DNA from: Pluralibacter gergoviae ATCC 33028 = NBRC 105706
GTDB lineage: Bacteria > Pseudomonadota > Gammaproteobacteria > Enterobacterales > Enterobacteriaceae
Direction: 5' to 3'
Assembly (NCBI RefSeq): GCF_001598855.1
Contig: NZ_BCZS01000013.1
Span: 62,001 to 126,000, forward strand
Length of the DNA: 64,000 bases
Shown here one piece after another: positions 1-9,606 of the stretch. Below the pieces are notes generated by a model. The model searched no databases and was not told the DNA's origin. It saw only the letters and a list, made by a program, of their open reading frames with translations. Each line of letters begins with the position of its first letter. Within the stretch, counting starts at the first letter, position 1. The translations under genes were made by a program, and so were the position numbers.

Positions 1-311
1 CGCAACCGGACACCTACAAAGACAAGGCCCGCAAGGCGGCCATTGATGACGCCGTTCACCAGGCGCAGGCGCTGGCGGAAGGCTTCCACGCGAAGCTGGG
101 GCCGGTGTACAGCGTGCGCTACCACGTCTCAAACTATCAGCCGAGCCCGATGGTGCGGATGATGAAGGCCGAGGCGGCGCCGGCAACGTCGGCGCAGGAA
201 ACCTACGAGCAGCCGACCATCCAGTTTGACGATCAGGTTGATGTGGTGTTCCAGCTGCAGGCCGCCGACGCGGCGCCGAAGCCGGCTGCGCCAGAGAAGA
301 AAGCAGAATAA
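1..311 (+). CDS. yggE: YggE/SIMPL-domain protein, 3' end only
   Basis: The gene enters the window already open in frame 3 and ends at the TAA at 309-311, so only about the last 102 residues are visible. The visible part includes GPVYSVRYHVSNYQPSPMVR and a C-terminal tail rich in Ala, Pro and Lys, which matches the end of enterobacterial YggE, a periplasmic SIMPL (DUF541) protein linked to oxidative stress tolerance. The signal peptide and most of the domain lie upstream of the window. Its position directly before argP, tail to tail, is the E. coli order. The Ala/Pro/Lys tail is low-complexity and probably not part of the fold. Confidence 0.9.
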   Translation, partial: QPDTYKDKARKAAIDDAVHQAQALAEGFHAKLGPVYSVRYHVSNYQPSPMVRMMKAEAAPATSAQETYEQPTIQFDDQVDVVFQLQAADAAPKPAAPEKKAE

Positions 312-324
312 AGACGTGACGCAT

Positions 325-353
325 AAAAAAGCCGGGGAAACCCGGCTTTTTTA
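325..353. terminator. Bidirectional terminator between yggE and argP
   Basis: Stem GCCGGG/CCCGGC at 331-336 and 341-346 with a GAAA loop, flanked by a run of A on the left and a run of T on the right. The symmetry lets it work for yggE on the plus strand and argP on the minus strand. Confidence 0.85.
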
Positions 354-355
354 TA

Positions 356-1249
356 TCAATTCTGCCGCAACACTTTGTGCCCATAGGCCAGCAGGGCATC
401 GGTCACCCGGCGCATCATGCGGCTTTCCGGCGCAAAGCGGTGCCAGTAGAGCATCCGGCGCTGAAACAGGCCTGGCGTCAGATCGATAAGCTCGCCGGAG
501 GCGAGTTCTTTCTCTATCTGCAGGTGCGGGATCATGCAGCAGGTCGTGCTCTGGCGGGCCAGCTGCACGAAAGCTTCCGATGAGTTCACAATATGGCAGG
601 GCACGCTTCCCGGCGGCAGATCGAAGTTCTGCTGCAGGAAGGCCTGATGCATATCATCGAGATGATCGAAAGCCACCACCGGCGCTTTCAGCAGCGCCGA
701 GCGGGTGACGCCGTTGGGGAAATAGCGTTGCGCAAACGCCGGCGACGCGACGAACAGGTAGTCGAGGGCGCCCAGCTGATCCACCAGGCAGCTCGGCAGC
801 GCCTGCGGCTGTATGCTGACCGCGCCGACCACTTCCCCCCGGCGCAGCCGCTCCTGAGTGCGGGTTTCATCTTCCACCTGCAGATTCAGTCGGATAGGGG
901 AGTCGGCCAGCACGCCGGCCAGCGCCGGCAGCAGCCAGGTCGCGAGGCTGTCGGCGTTGATCGCCAGCGACAGCAGCAGCGGCGTTGAGCCGGTCTGCTC
1001 ATCGCCCAGCCACTCCTCCTCCAGCAGCTCCACCTGGCGCAGCAGGGCCAGCAGTTTCTGCCCCTGCTCGGTGGGGCGGGGCGGAACAGTACGCACCAGC
1101 AGCGGCTGGCCGAACATATTTTCCAGCTGTTTAATGCGCTGTGAGACGGCGGACTGAGTGATACACAGCTTTTGTGCGGCGCGCTCAAAGCCTCTTTCCC
1201 GAATAACGGCATCAAGCGCCTGCAGCGTTCTGTAGTCCGGACGTTTCAT
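356..1249 (-). CDS. argP: LysR-type regulator ArgP (IciA)
   Basis: 297 residues, the length of E. coli ArgP, and nearly identical to it in the N-terminus ([20 protein letters not shown]). The LysR winged helix-turn-helix covers about residues 3-62 ([20 protein letters not shown]), followed by the periplasmic-binding-like effector domain at about 90-290. ArgP senses lysine and arginine and in E. coli controls argO, dapB, lysA and others. It is divergent from rpiA with a 159-bp gap, the conserved arrangement. Nothing in the sequence is unusual. Confidence 0.95.
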   Translation of the reverse strand: MKRPDYRTLQALDAVIRERGFERAAQKLCITQSAVSQRIKQLENMFGQPLLVRTVPPRPTEQGQKLLALLRQVELLEEEWLGDEQTGSTPLLLSLAINADSLATWLLPALAGVLADSPIRLNLQVEDETRTQERLRRGEVVGAVSIQPQALPSCLVDQLGALDYLFVASPAFAQRYFPNGVTRSALLKAPVVAFDHLDDMHQAFLQQNFDLPPGSVPCHIVNSSEAFVQLARQSTTCCMIPHLQIEKELASGELIDLTPGLFQRRMLYWHRFAPESRMMRRVTDALLAYGHKVLRQN

Positions 1250-1408
1250 TATTGTGACTGACTCCTTAAAGTTTGATATTCAGCACTATGACATAAATTT
1301 AACTGTGATACAGACGAAATTGACCCTCTTCCCACAGTCCGGGCAAGGACTTTTTCCCGGGCAATGGTCTATAATGCGCCGATCTCATCACTTCACAGGT
1401 AACAAACC

Positions 1409-2068
1409 ATGACGCAGGATGAACTGAAAAAAGCCGTTGGCTGGGCGGCGCTGCAGTATGTACAGCCGGGGACCATTGTTGGCGTTGGCACCGGCTCAAC
1501 GGCGGCGCACTTTATTGACGCCCTCGGAACGATGAAGGGGCAAATCGAGGGCGCGGTCTCCAGCTCTGATGCCTCCACCGCGAAGCTTAAGGCGCTGGGT
1601 ATTCACGTTTTCGACCTCAACGAAGTGGACCGTCTCGGCATTTACGTGGACGGCGCAGACGAAATCAACGGCCATATGCAGATGATCAAAGGCGGCGGCG
1701 CCGCGCTGACCCGCGAAAAAATCATCGCCTCCGTCGCCGATAAGTTTATCTGTATTGCCGACGCCTCCAAGCAGGTGGATATTCTCGGTAAATTCCCGCT
1801 GCCGGTAGAGGTTATCCCGATGGCGCGCAGCGCCGTTGCCCGCCAGCTGGTGAAGCTCGGCGGCCGCCCGGAGTATCGTCAGGGCGTGGTGACCGATAAC
1901 GGCAACGTTATCCTGGATGTGCACAACCTTGAGATCCTCGATGCGATTGCCCTTGAGAACGCGATTAACGGCATTCCGGGCGTCGTGACCGTCGGCCTGT
2001 TCGCCAACCGCGGCGCCGACGTGGCGCTGATCGGCACCGCCGACGGCGTGAAAACCATCGGTAAATGA
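1409..2068 (+). CDS. rpiA: Ribose-5-phosphate isomerase A
   Basis: 219 residues, full length. Converts ribose 5-phosphate to ribulose 5-phosphate in the cytoplasmic non-oxidative pentose phosphate pathway. Visible signature elements are the phosphate-binding GTGST loop (27-31), DGADE (81-85), KGGG (94-97) and the TREK segment with the general base Glu103. The ATG at 1409 is preceded by a weak purine stretch (ACAGG). Divergent from argP, and followed after about 260 bp by serA, as in E. coli. A GC-rich hairpin at 2073-2093 follows the stop but lacks a T-run on this strand. Confidence 0.96.
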   Translation: MTQDELKKAVGWAALQYVQPGTIVGVGTGSTAAHFIDALGTMKGQIEGAVSSSDASTAKLKALGIHVFDLNEVDRLGIYVDGADEINGHMQMIKGGGAALTREKIIASVADKFICIADASKQVDILGKFPLPVEVIPMARSAVARQLVKLGGRPEYRQGVVTDNGNVILDVHNLEILDAIALENAINGIPGVVTVGLFANRGADVALIGTADGVKTIGK

Positions 2069-2329
2069 TCTGGCGGGGGCCCCAGCGGCCCCCGAAAAAA
2101 AATTTCGCCTGCCTAAATTCGGTGACTTGTGTCACATTTCTGTATTACATCTGATTAACACGCTACGCTTTCTGCTGCCGCCAGCATTTTATGCTGACAA
2201 TCTTCCGTGAATGACCTTTCTTCAGGACGCCTGCGAAAAGCTTCAATATTGCCGCGATAGTTTTTTTTGATATGTTGCTGAGGTGGACTCCGGTTCATCA
2301 CAACATCAGAATCAAGACAGGGCGGGGAA

Positions 2330-3562
2330 ATGGCTAAGGTTTCGCTGGAAAAAGAGAAGATTAAGTTTCTGCTGGTCGAAGGCGTGCATCAAAAAGCAAT
2401 CGATAACCTTCGGGCGGCAGGCTACACCAACATTGAGTTTCACAAAGGCGCGCTCGACAGCGAAGAGCTGAAGGCGTCGATTCGGGACGCCCACTTCATC
2501 GGCATTCGCTCGCGCACCCATCTGACTGAAGAGATTTTCCAGGCGGCGGAAAAGCTGGTGGCGGTCGGCTGCTTCTGCATCGGCACCAACCAGGTCGATC
2601 TTGATGCCGCCGCGAAGCGCGGTATTCCCGTTTTTAACGCCCCGTTTTCAAATACGCGCTCCGTCGCGGAGCTGGTGATCGGCGAACTGCTGCTGCTGCT
2701 GCGCGGCGTGCCGGAAGCCAACGCCAAAGCGCACCGCGGCGTCTGGAATAAGCAGGCCGTCGGCAGCTTCGAAGCGCGCGGTAAAAAGCTCGGCATTATC
2801 GGCTACGGCCATATCGGCACCCAGCTCGGCATTCTGGCGGAGTCGCTGGGGATGCACGTCTACTTTTACGATATCGAAAGCAAGCTGCCGCTGGGTAACG
2901 CTACCCAGGTTCAGCACCTCTCCGATCTGCTGAATATGAGCGACGTCGTGACCCTGCACGTGCCGGAAAATGCGTCGACCAAAGATATGATGGGGCGCGA
3001 AGAGCTGGCGCTGATGAAGCCGGGCTCGCTGCTGATTAACGCCTCGCGCGGTACCGTGGTCGATATCCCGGCGCTGTGCGATGCGCTGGCGAGCAAGCAC
3101 CTGGCCGGCGCGGCGATTGACGTCTACCCAACCGAGCCTGCGACCAACTCCGATCCCTTTACCTCGCCGCTGTGCGAGTTCGACAACGTGATCCTGACCC
3201 CGCACATCGGCGGTTCGACGCAGGAAGCGCAGGAGAACATCGGTCTGGAAGTGGCCGGCAAGCTGGCGAAGTACTCCGACAACGGCTCAACGCTATCAGC
3301 GGTGAACTTCCCGGAAGTTTCTCTGCCGCTGCACGGCGGCCGCCGCCTGCTGCACATCCACGAGAACCGTCCGGGCGTGCTGACCTCTATTAACCAGATC
3401 TTTGCCGAGCAGGGCGTCAACATTGCCGCGCAGTATCTGCAGACGTCGCCGCTGATGGGCTACGTGGTAATTGATATTGAAGCGGAAGAAGACGTCGCGC
3501 AGAGGGCGCTGCAGGCGATGAAGGCGATCCCGGGGACGATCCGGGCGCGGCTGCTGTACTGA
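2330..3562 (+). CDS. serA: D-3-phosphoglycerate dehydrogenase
   Basis: 410 residues, the E. coli length. Catalyses the NAD-dependent first step of phosphorylated serine synthesis. The Rossmann nucleotide site is GIIGYGHIGTQLG at about 156-168. Catalytic Arg is in NASRGTVVD (about 240), Glu near 269, and His in TPHIGGSTQEAQ (about 292). The C-terminal ACT domain (about 335-410), which binds the feedback inhibitor serine, is intact. A GGCGGGGAA stretch lies just before the ATG. The 261-bp upstream gap is AT-rich and is the expected place for Lrp control, which I infer from the family and cannot show. Confidence 0.96.
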   Translation: MAKVSLEKEKIKFLLVEGVHQKAIDNLRAAGYTNIEFHKGALDSEELKASIRDAHFIGIRSRTHLTEEIFQAAEKLVAVGCFCIGTNQVDLDAAAKRGIPVFNAPFSNTRSVAELVIGELLLLLRGVPEANAKAHRGVWNKQAVGSFEARGKKLGIIGYGHIGTQLGILAESLGMHVYFYDIESKLPLGNATQVQHLSDLLNMSDVVTLHVPENASTKDMMGREELALMKPGSLLINASRGTVVDIPALCDALASKHLAGAAIDVYPTEPATNSDPFTSPLCEFDNVILTPHIGGSTQEAQENIGLEVAGKLAKYSDNGSTLSAVNFPEVSLPLHGGRRLLHIHENRPGVLTSINQIFAEQGVNIAAQYLQTSPLMGYVVIDIEAEEDVAQRALQAMKAIPGTIRARLLY

Positions 3563-3580
3563 CTCTTGCCGGGCCCGGCG

Positions 3581-4177
3581 TCAGCCGGGCCTGAACGTCC
3601 ACGTCTTTGACGGCGTCACCACCGCCGGCAGCGGAATATCCCATTTCTCCACCGGCAGCGCCTCCACCCGCTGGCAATCATGCGCATAGCCCACCGGCTG
3701 CACATCGTAGCGCCGCCAGTTCTGCAGCGTGCGGTCATAAAACCCGCCGCCCATCCCCAGACGCTGCCCCTGCGCGTCAAACGCCACCAGCGGCGTAACC
3801 AGCACATCCAGCTCATCGAGCGGCAGCACCTCGCGCACGTCGAGCCTCGGCTCGCTGATTTTCAGACGATTTACCACCAGCTCAGAGCGCGGATGATAGC
3901 GCAGAAACAGCAGATTGCCGGGGCTAAAGGGGTGCAGAACCGGGAGATAAACCCGTTTACCCTCGCGCCAGAGGGCGTCAATCAGCGGCCGGGTATCCAG
4001 CTCGCCGTCAAAGGAGAGAAACAGGGCCACGCTGCGCGCGCTGCGCACCGGCGGATAGTCCAGCATGCGCCCGGCGGCCCGCTCGGCAAACAGCGACTGT
4101 TCAGCGGCGCTTAGCGCGCGTCGGCGTTCGCGAATGAGTTTGCGTATGGACTGTCGGGCTGAAGAGGATGTGGTCAT
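3581..4177 (-). CDS. fau: 5-formyltetrahydrofolate cyclo-ligase
   Basis: 198 residues, cytoplasmic. Converts 5-formyl-THF to 5,10-methenyl-THF with ATP; in E. coli the gene (ygfA/fau) is cotranscribed with 6S RNA and affects persister formation. Family motifs visible are FLSFDGELDT, RVYLPVL and the GQRLGMGGGFYDRTLQ glycine-rich segment near 135-150. It follows ssrS by 17 bp on the same strand, which keeps the E. coli cotranscript. The stop codon lies inside a GCCCGGC/GCCGGGC hairpin (3573-3590) shared with the end of serA. Confidence 0.93.
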   Translation of the reverse strand: MTTSSSARQSIRKLIRERRRALSAAEQSLFAERAAGRMLDYPPVRSARSVALFLSFDGELDTRPLIDALWREGKRVYLPVLHPFSPGNLLFLRYHPRSELVVNRLKISEPRLDVREVLPLDELDVLVTPLVAFDAQGQRLGMGGGFYDRTLQNWRRYDVQPVGYAHDCQRVEALPVEKWDIPLPAVVTPSKTWTFRPG

Positions 4178-4194
4178 GATCGTGGAAGAAAGAG

Positions 4195-4378
4195 GGAATC
4201 TCCGAGATGCCGCCGCAGGCTGTAACCCTTGAACCCTTGGTTCAAGGTGAATGTGTCGTCAAAGTCTTAAGGCTTCTCGGACGAACCGAGCATGCTCACC
4301 GACCGTGGAGCGCCACATTCTTGTGGTATGAAATATCGGCTCAGGGGACTGGCCCGCTTGCAAACATCTCAGAGAAAT
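4195..4378 (-). ncRNA. ssrS: 6S RNA
   Basis: On the minus strand the segment begins ATTTCTCTGAGATGTTTGCA and ends CGGCGGCATCTCGGAGATTCC-like, the paired ends of 6S RNA. It contains the TTGAACCAAGGGTTCAAGG hairpin and the GGGCCAGTCCCCTGAG stretch of the enterobacterial RNA. About 184 nt, as in E. coli. 6S RNA binds sigma-70 RNA polymerase in stationary phase by mimicking an open promoter. Position between zapA and fau is conserved. Confidence 0.96.
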
Positions 4379-4420
4379 TTTGTTCTTCAGGGTTATTCTA
4401 CCACAGCTAACCATGAAGTG

Positions 4421-4882
<462 letters not shown>

Positions 4883-4909
4883 TCATGAATATTCCTCCAA
4901 CGATGACGA

Positions 4910-5494
4910 ATGAGCATGTCTATACAGAACGAAATGCCTGGCTACAGCGATGTAAACCGGCTACTGAACCAACAGGGAGTAGGCCTGACGCCTGCTGAAA
5001 TGCACGGTCTGATAAGCGGCATGCTCTGCGGTGGTAACAAAGACAGCAGCTGGATGACGCTTGTTCATGACCTGACTAACGAGGGCCTGGCCTTTGGCCA
5101 TGAACTGGCCGAAGCGCTGCGTAAAGTCTACGCGGTGACCAGCGACGCCCTGGAGGATGAGGGCTTTATGTTCCAGCTCTGGCTGCCGGAAGGCGACGAC
5201 GTGAGCGTCTTTGACCGCGCCGACGGCCTGGCGGGCTGGGTAAACCACTTCCTGCTCGGGCTTGGCGTCACGCAGCCCAAGCTGGATAAAGTCAAAGGTG
5301 AAACCGGCGAAGCTATCGACGATCTGCGCAACATCGCCCAGCTGGGCTATGACGAAGACGAAGATCAGGAGGAGCTTGAGATGTCGCTGGAAGAGATAGT
5401 CGAGTACGTTCGCGTCGCGGCGCTACTCTGCCACGACCATTTCACCCGGCCGCAGCCGACGGCCCCGGAAGTGCAAAAGCCGACCTTACATTAA
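4910..5494 (+). CDS. ygfB: YgfB/UPF0149 family protein
   Basis: 194 residues, mostly helical and acidic, with the family signatures [17 protein letters not shown] (about 26-42), [14 protein letters not shown] and the acidic stretch [11 protein letters not shown] near 145-155. UPF0149 proteins have no settled enzymatic role; in Pseudomonas a member modulates beta-lactamase expression. It is the first gene of the ygfB-pepP-ubiH-ubiI run (25 bp before pepP). The ribosome site is weak, and the start could be the third-codon ATG. Confidence 0.92.
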   Translation: MSMSIQNEMPGYSDVNRLLNQQGVGLTPAEMHGLISGMLCGGNKDSSWMTLVHDLTNEGLAFGHELAEALRKVYAVTSDALEDEGFMFQLWLPEGDDVSVFDRADGLAGWVNHFLLGLGVTQPKLDKVKGETGEAIDDLRNIAQLGYDEDEDQEELEMSLEEIVEYVRVAALLCHDHFTRPQPTAPEVQKPTLH

Positions 5495-5519
5495 AAACAA
5501 CAACGCGAAGGGGAGTGTC

Positions 5520-6833
5520 ATGACACAGCAGGAGTTCGACAGGCGCCGTCAGGCGCTGCTGGCGCAGATGCAGCCGGGAAGCGCGGCCATTATCTTTGCC
5601 GCACCGGAAGCGCCGCGCAACGCAGATTCAGAATATCCGTACCGCCAGAGCAGCGACTTCTGGTACTTCACCGGCTTTAACGAGCCGGAAGCGGCGCTGG
5701 TGCTGATTAAAAGCAATGACACTCACAATCACAGCGTGCTGTTTAACCGCGTTCGCGACCTCACCGCCGAAATCTGGTTCGGCCGCCGCCTCGGTCAGCA
5801 GGCCGCTCCGGCGAAGCTTGGCGTTGACCGCGCGCTGGCCTTCAGCGAAATCGACGACCAGCTCTACCAACTGCTCAACGGCCTCGATGCGGTGTATCAC
5901 GCGCAGGGCGAATACGCCTATGCGGACGACATCCTGTTCCGCGCGCTGGACAAGCTGCGTAAAGGTTCCCGTCAGAACCTGACCGCGCCGCCGGCGGTCA
6001 TTGACTGGCGGCCGATCGTGCACGAACTGCGCCTGTTTAAATCGGCGGAGGAGCTCGAGGTCATGCGCCGCGCCGGTGAAATTACCGCGCTCGCCCACAT
6101 CCGGGCGATGCAGAAGTGCCGCCCGGGGATGTTCGAGTACCAGCTGGAAGGCGAGATCCACCACGAATTTACCCGCCACGGCGCGCGCTACCCCTCCTAC
6201 AACACCATTGTCGGCGGCGGCGAAAACGGCTGCATTCTGCACTACACCGAGAATGAGTCTGAATTGCGCGACGGTGAGCTGGTACTGATTGACGCGGGCT
6301 GCGAATACCAGAGCTACGCGGGCGACATTACCCGCACTTTCCCGGTCAACGGCAAGTTCACGCCGGCCCAGCGGGCTATCTACGATATCGTGCTGGAGTC
6401 GCTGGAAACCGCGCTCAGGCTCTATCGTCCGGGCACCTCCATTGCCGAGGTGACGAATGCCGTGGTGCGCATTATGGTCACCGGGCTGGCGAATCTCGGT
6501 ATTCTCAAAGGCGAAGTGGACCAGCTGATCCTCGACAATGCCCACCGCCCGTACTTTATGCACGGCCTCAGCCACTGGCTTGGCCTGGACGTTCACGACG
6601 TTGGCTACTACGGCACCGACCGCTCGCGCCTCCTCGAACCGGGCATGGTGCTGACCGTCGAGCCGGGCCTCTACATCGCCCCGGACGCCGACGTGCCGGC
6701 GGAGTACCGCGGCATCGGCATCCGTATTGAAGACGATATCGTGATTACCGCCGACGGCAACGAAAACCTGACCGCGTCGGTGGTGAAGCGCGCCGACGAT
6801 ATTGAGGCGCTGATGGCGGCGGCCCGCCCATGA
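5520..6833 (+). CDS. pepP: Xaa-Pro aminopeptidase P
   Basis: 437 residues. Cytoplasmic dimanganese enzyme that removes an N-terminal residue preceding proline. The N-terminal domain is residues 1-170; the C-terminal pita-bread domain carries the metal ligands: Asp pair in DAGCEYQSYAGDITRTFP, His in HGLSHWLGLDVHDVG, Glu in TVEPGLYI and Glu in GIGIRIEDDI. A GAAGGGG ribosome site precedes the ATG. The stop overlaps the start of ubiH by ATGA, so the two are translationally coupled. Confidence 0.96.
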   Translation: MTQQEFDRRRQALLAQMQPGSAAIIFAAPEAPRNADSEYPYRQSSDFWYFTGFNEPEAALVLIKSNDTHNHSVLFNRVRDLTAEIWFGRRLGQQAAPAKLGVDRALAFSEIDDQLYQLLNGLDAVYHAQGEYAYADDILFRALDKLRKGSRQNLTAPPAVIDWRPIVHELRLFKSAEELEVMRRAGEITALAHIRAMQKCRPGMFEYQLEGEIHHEFTRHGARYPSYNTIVGGGENGCILHYTENESELRDGELVLIDAGCEYQSYAGDITRTFPVNGKFTPAQRAIYDIVLESLETALRLYRPGTSIAEVTNAVVRIMVTGLANLGILKGEVDQLILDNAHRPYFMHGLSHWLGLDVHDVGYYGTDRSRLLEPGMVLTVEPGLYIAPDADVPAEYRGIGIRIEDDIVITADGNENLTASVVKRADDIEALMAAARP

Positions 6834-7996
6834 GCGTGATCATCGTTGGCGGCGGCATGACCGGCGCTACCCTGGCGCTGGCTATCTCCAGCCTGAGCAA
6901 CGGCAAAACGCCGGTACACCTGATTGAGGCCGCCGATCCCGGCTCGCAGCAGCACCCCGGCTTTGACGCCCGCGCGATTGCGCTGGCCGCCGGGACCTGC
7001 CAGCAGCTGGCGCGGGTCGGCGTCTGGCAGGCCCTGCGCGACTGCGCCACGCCCATTCGCACGGTTCACGTCAGCGATCGCGGCCACGCCGGTTTTGTCA
7101 CCCTTGAGGCCGGGGATTACGATTTACCGGCCCTCGGCCATGTGGTTGAACTGCACGACGTCGGCCAGCGGCTGTTTACCCTGCTGCGCGAGGCGCCGGG
7201 CGTGACGCTCCACTGCCCGGCGCGGGTCGCCGGCTTCACCCGCAGCCAGCAGGAGGCGAGCGTCACGCTTGAGAGCGGCGAAACCCTGACCGGCTCGCTG
7301 CTGGTCGCCGCCGACGGCTCGCGCTCGGCGCTGGCGGAAGGCTGCGGCATCGACTGGCAGCAGGCGCCTTACGATCAGCTGGCGGTGATTGCCAATGTGA
7401 CCACCTCGCTGCCGCACGAAGGCCGCGCCTTTGAGCGCTTTACCCCGCACGGCCCGCTGGCGATGCTGCCGATGTCCGGCAACCGCTGCTCGCTGGTATG
7501 GTGCCACTCTCTGGCGAAGCGCGACGACGTGCTGGGCTGGTCGGATGAACGCTTCTGCCGCGAACTGCAGCAGGCCTTCGGCTGGCGGCTGGGACGCATA
7601 ACCCACGCTGGCGCCCGCAGCGGCTATCCGCTGTCGCTGACCCGCGCGCAGCGCGCCGTTGCCCACCGGCTGGCGCTGGTGGGCAATGCGGCGCAGACCC
7701 TGCATCCGATTGCCGGCCAGGGCTTTAACCTCGGCCTGCGCGACGTGATGTCGCTGGCGGAGACAGTATCCGGCGCCGCCGATCCCGGCGACTACGGGCT
7801 GCTCTGTCAGTACCAGCAGCGCCGCGGCGCCGATAAAGACGCCACCGTCGGCGTGACCGACGGCCTGGTGCATCTGTTTGCTAACCGCTGGGCCCCGCTG
7901 GTGGCCGGGCGCAACGTCGGCCTGATGGCGATGGAATTATTCACCCCGGCGCGCAGCGCGCTGGCGCAGCGCACCCTCGGAATGGTGGCGAGATAA
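6830..7996 (+). CDS. ubiH: 2-octaprenyl-6-methoxyphenol 4-hydroxylase
   Basis: 388 residues. Class A flavin monooxygenase of ubiquinone synthesis. FAD-binding motif IIVGGGMTGATLALA at the N-terminus, DG motif VAADGSRSALAE (about 163-174), and the second FAD motif as GNAAQTLHPIAGQGFNLGLRD (Asn where most relatives have Asp, as in E. coli UbiH as I recall it). Overlaps pepP by four bases and is 12 bp before ubiI. Related to its neighbour ubiI by duplication within the family. Confidence 0.95.
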   Translation: MSVIIVGGGMTGATLALAISSLSNGKTPVHLIEAADPGSQQHPGFDARAIALAAGTCQQLARVGVWQALRDCATPIRTVHVSDRGHAGFVTLEAGDYDLPALGHVVELHDVGQRLFTLLREAPGVTLHCPARVAGFTRSQQEASVTLESGETLTGSLLVAADGSRSALAEGCGIDWQQAPYDQLAVIANVTTSLPHEGRAFERFTPHGPLAMLPMSGNRCSLVWCHSLAKRDDVLGWSDERFCRELQQAFGWRLGRITHAGARSGYPLSLTRAQRAVAHRLALVGNAAQTLHPIAGQGFNLGLRDVMSLAETVSGAADPGDYGLLCQYQQRRGADKDATVGVTDGLVHLFANRWAPLVAGRNVGLMAMELFTPARSALAQRTLGMVAR

Positions 7997-8008
7997 AGGA
8001 GTAGCAGA

Positions 8009-9211
8009 GTGCAGAGTGTTGATGTCGCTATCGTTGGCGGTGGAATGGTAGGACTGGCCGTTGCCTGCGGCCTGCAGGGCAGCGGGCTGCGCGTGGCGGT
8101 GATTGAGCAGGCCGGGCCTGCTCCGGTCGCCGCGGATGCCGCGCCCGAGCTTCGGGTGTCGGCGATTAATGCCGCCAGCGAGAAGCTGCTGGCAAAGCTC
8201 GGCGTCTGGGAGGCTATCCTCGCCCTGCGCGCCAGCCGCTATCACGGCATGGAGGTGTGGGATCGCGACAGCTTCGGGCGCATCGCCTTCGACGACGCCA
8301 GCCTCGGCTATAGCCATCTCGGGCATATCATCGAGAATGGGGTTATCCACCGCGCGCTGTGGCAAAAAGCGCAGCAGCTGCAGGAGGTGACGCTGATGGC
8401 GCCTGCCGAAGTGCAGCAGGTGGCCTGGGGCGAAAATGAAGTTTTCCTGACCCTGAAAGATGGCAACATGCTGACCGCGAAGCTGGTGGTGGGCGCCGAC
8501 GGCGCCCGCTCCTGGCTGCGCGAAAAAGCCGATATTCCGCTCACTTCCTGGGACTACCGCCACCACGCGCTGGTGGCGACCATCCGCACCGCCGAGCCGC
8601 ACGGCGCGGTGGCGCGGCAGGCATTTCACGGCGACGGCATTCTGGCCTTCCTGCCGCTCAGCGATCCGCACCTCTGCTCTATCGTCTGGTCCCTGAGCCA
8701 GGAAGAGGCGCAGAGGATGCAGCAGGCTGACGAAGCCAGCTTCAACCAGGCGCTGAACCTGGCATTTGATAACCGGCTGGGGCTATGCCAGGTGGAGAGC
8801 GAGCGTCTGGTCTTCCCGCTCACCGGCCGCTACGCCCGCCAGTTCGCCGCCCACCGTCTGGCGCTGGTGGGCGATGCCGCCCACACTATCCATCCGCTGG
8901 CCGGGCAGGGCGTGAATCTCGGTTTTATGGACGCCGCCGTGCTTATCGATGAAGTTCGCCGCCTGCACGGGCAGGGTAAGGATTTCGGCCAGCACTTTTA
9001 CCTTAGGCGCTACGAGCGCAGCCGCAAGCACAGCGCCGCGCTGATGCTGGCGGGGATGCAGGGCTTCCGCGAGCTGTTTGCCGGCAGCAATCCGGCGAAA
9101 AAGCTGCTGCGCGATCTCGGCCTCAAGCTTGCCGATACCCTGCCGGGCGTTAAGCCGCAGCTGATCCGCCAGGCGATGGGCCTCAACGACCTTCCTGACT
9201 GGCTGCGCTAA
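8009..9211 (+). CDS. ubiI: 2-octaprenylphenol 5-hydroxylase UbiI (VisC)
   Basis: 400 residues from a GTG start with AAGGAGT eight bases upstream. Flavin monooxygenase adding the C5 hydroxyl in ubiquinone synthesis. Motifs: VAIVGGGMVGLAVACGL near the start, VVGADGARSWLREKA (about 161-175), and LVGDAAHTIHPLAGQGVNLGFMD (about 286-308). Last gene of the ygfB-pepP-ubiH-ubiI operon; a CCCGGC/GCCGGG hairpin at 9229-9247 follows. Confidence 0.95.
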   Translation: MQSVDVAIVGGGMVGLAVACGLQGSGLRVAVIEQAGPAPVAADAAPELRVSAINAASEKLLAKLGVWEAILALRASRYHGMEVWDRDSFGRIAFDDASLGYSHLGHIIENGVIHRALWQKAQQLQEVTLMAPAEVQQVAWGENEVFLTLKDGNMLTAKLVVGADGARSWLREKADIPLTSWDYRHHALVATIRTAEPHGAVARQAFHGDGILAFLPLSDPHLCSIVWSLSQEEAQRMQQADEASFNQALNLAFDNRLGLCQVESERLVFPLTGRYARQFAAHRLALVGDAAHTIHPLAGQGVNLGFMDAAVLIDEVRRLHGQGKDFGQHFYLRRYERSRKHSAALMLAGMQGFRELFAGSNPAKKLLRDLGLKLADTLPGVKPQLIRQAMGLNDLPDWLR

Positions 9212-9606
9212 CCCCTTCCTTTTCCTCTCCCGGCCTCCCGCGCCGGGAATAACCCCTCATTTGAAATATTCTAATTTCACCTGCTTTTTCGCATTAGATA
9301 AACTAATCCTGACGAAAACAGGCCGCGAAAGTTACGCCCTTTTTTCCGCACGAAATCTCATCCTGCGCTGAAGAATTGCCAGGGATGTTAATTTTATGTG
9401 GCATTAATCGCAGTAAGGCAGGCGATCGTGCTGTAGAGTTTTTGCCGACCTGGGGTCATAAGCTAATGTGATACGTTGCACTGGCTTATGGTCTCCCGCC
9501 TGCTTCGGTGGTAACGTCAGGCGAAGGATAACGTTTGCGTGGCCGGACTTTGCGGCCTGATGATAGCCCGCAAAATGCCAGTAGCCCCTTACTCGACGAG
9601 GAAAAG
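9212..9606 (+). promoter_or_regulatory. gcvTHP promoter region with CTAAT (GcvA-type) boxes
   Basis: 395-bp gap before gcvT. CTAAT pentamers, the core of GcvA sites in E. coli, occur at 9271-9275, 9303-9307 and 9463-9467, with an inverted copy at 9293-9297. The clustered upstream group plus one box close to the likely promoter fits the far/near GcvA arrangement described for E. coli gcv. A CCCGGC/GCCGGG hairpin at 9229-9247 ends the ubiI side. I see no glycine riboswitch, which enterobacteria normally lack here. Lrp and PurR involvement is inferred from E. coli only. Confidence 0.6.

Noticed and set aside
2073..2093. GC-rich hairpin after rpiA as a terminator
   Set aside because: The stem is strong but is followed by A rather than T on the coding strand, so it is not a standard terminator.
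9212..9606. Glycine riboswitch before gcvT
   Set aside because: No glycine aptamer pattern was seen, and CTAAT boxes give the expected enterobacterial GcvA control instead.
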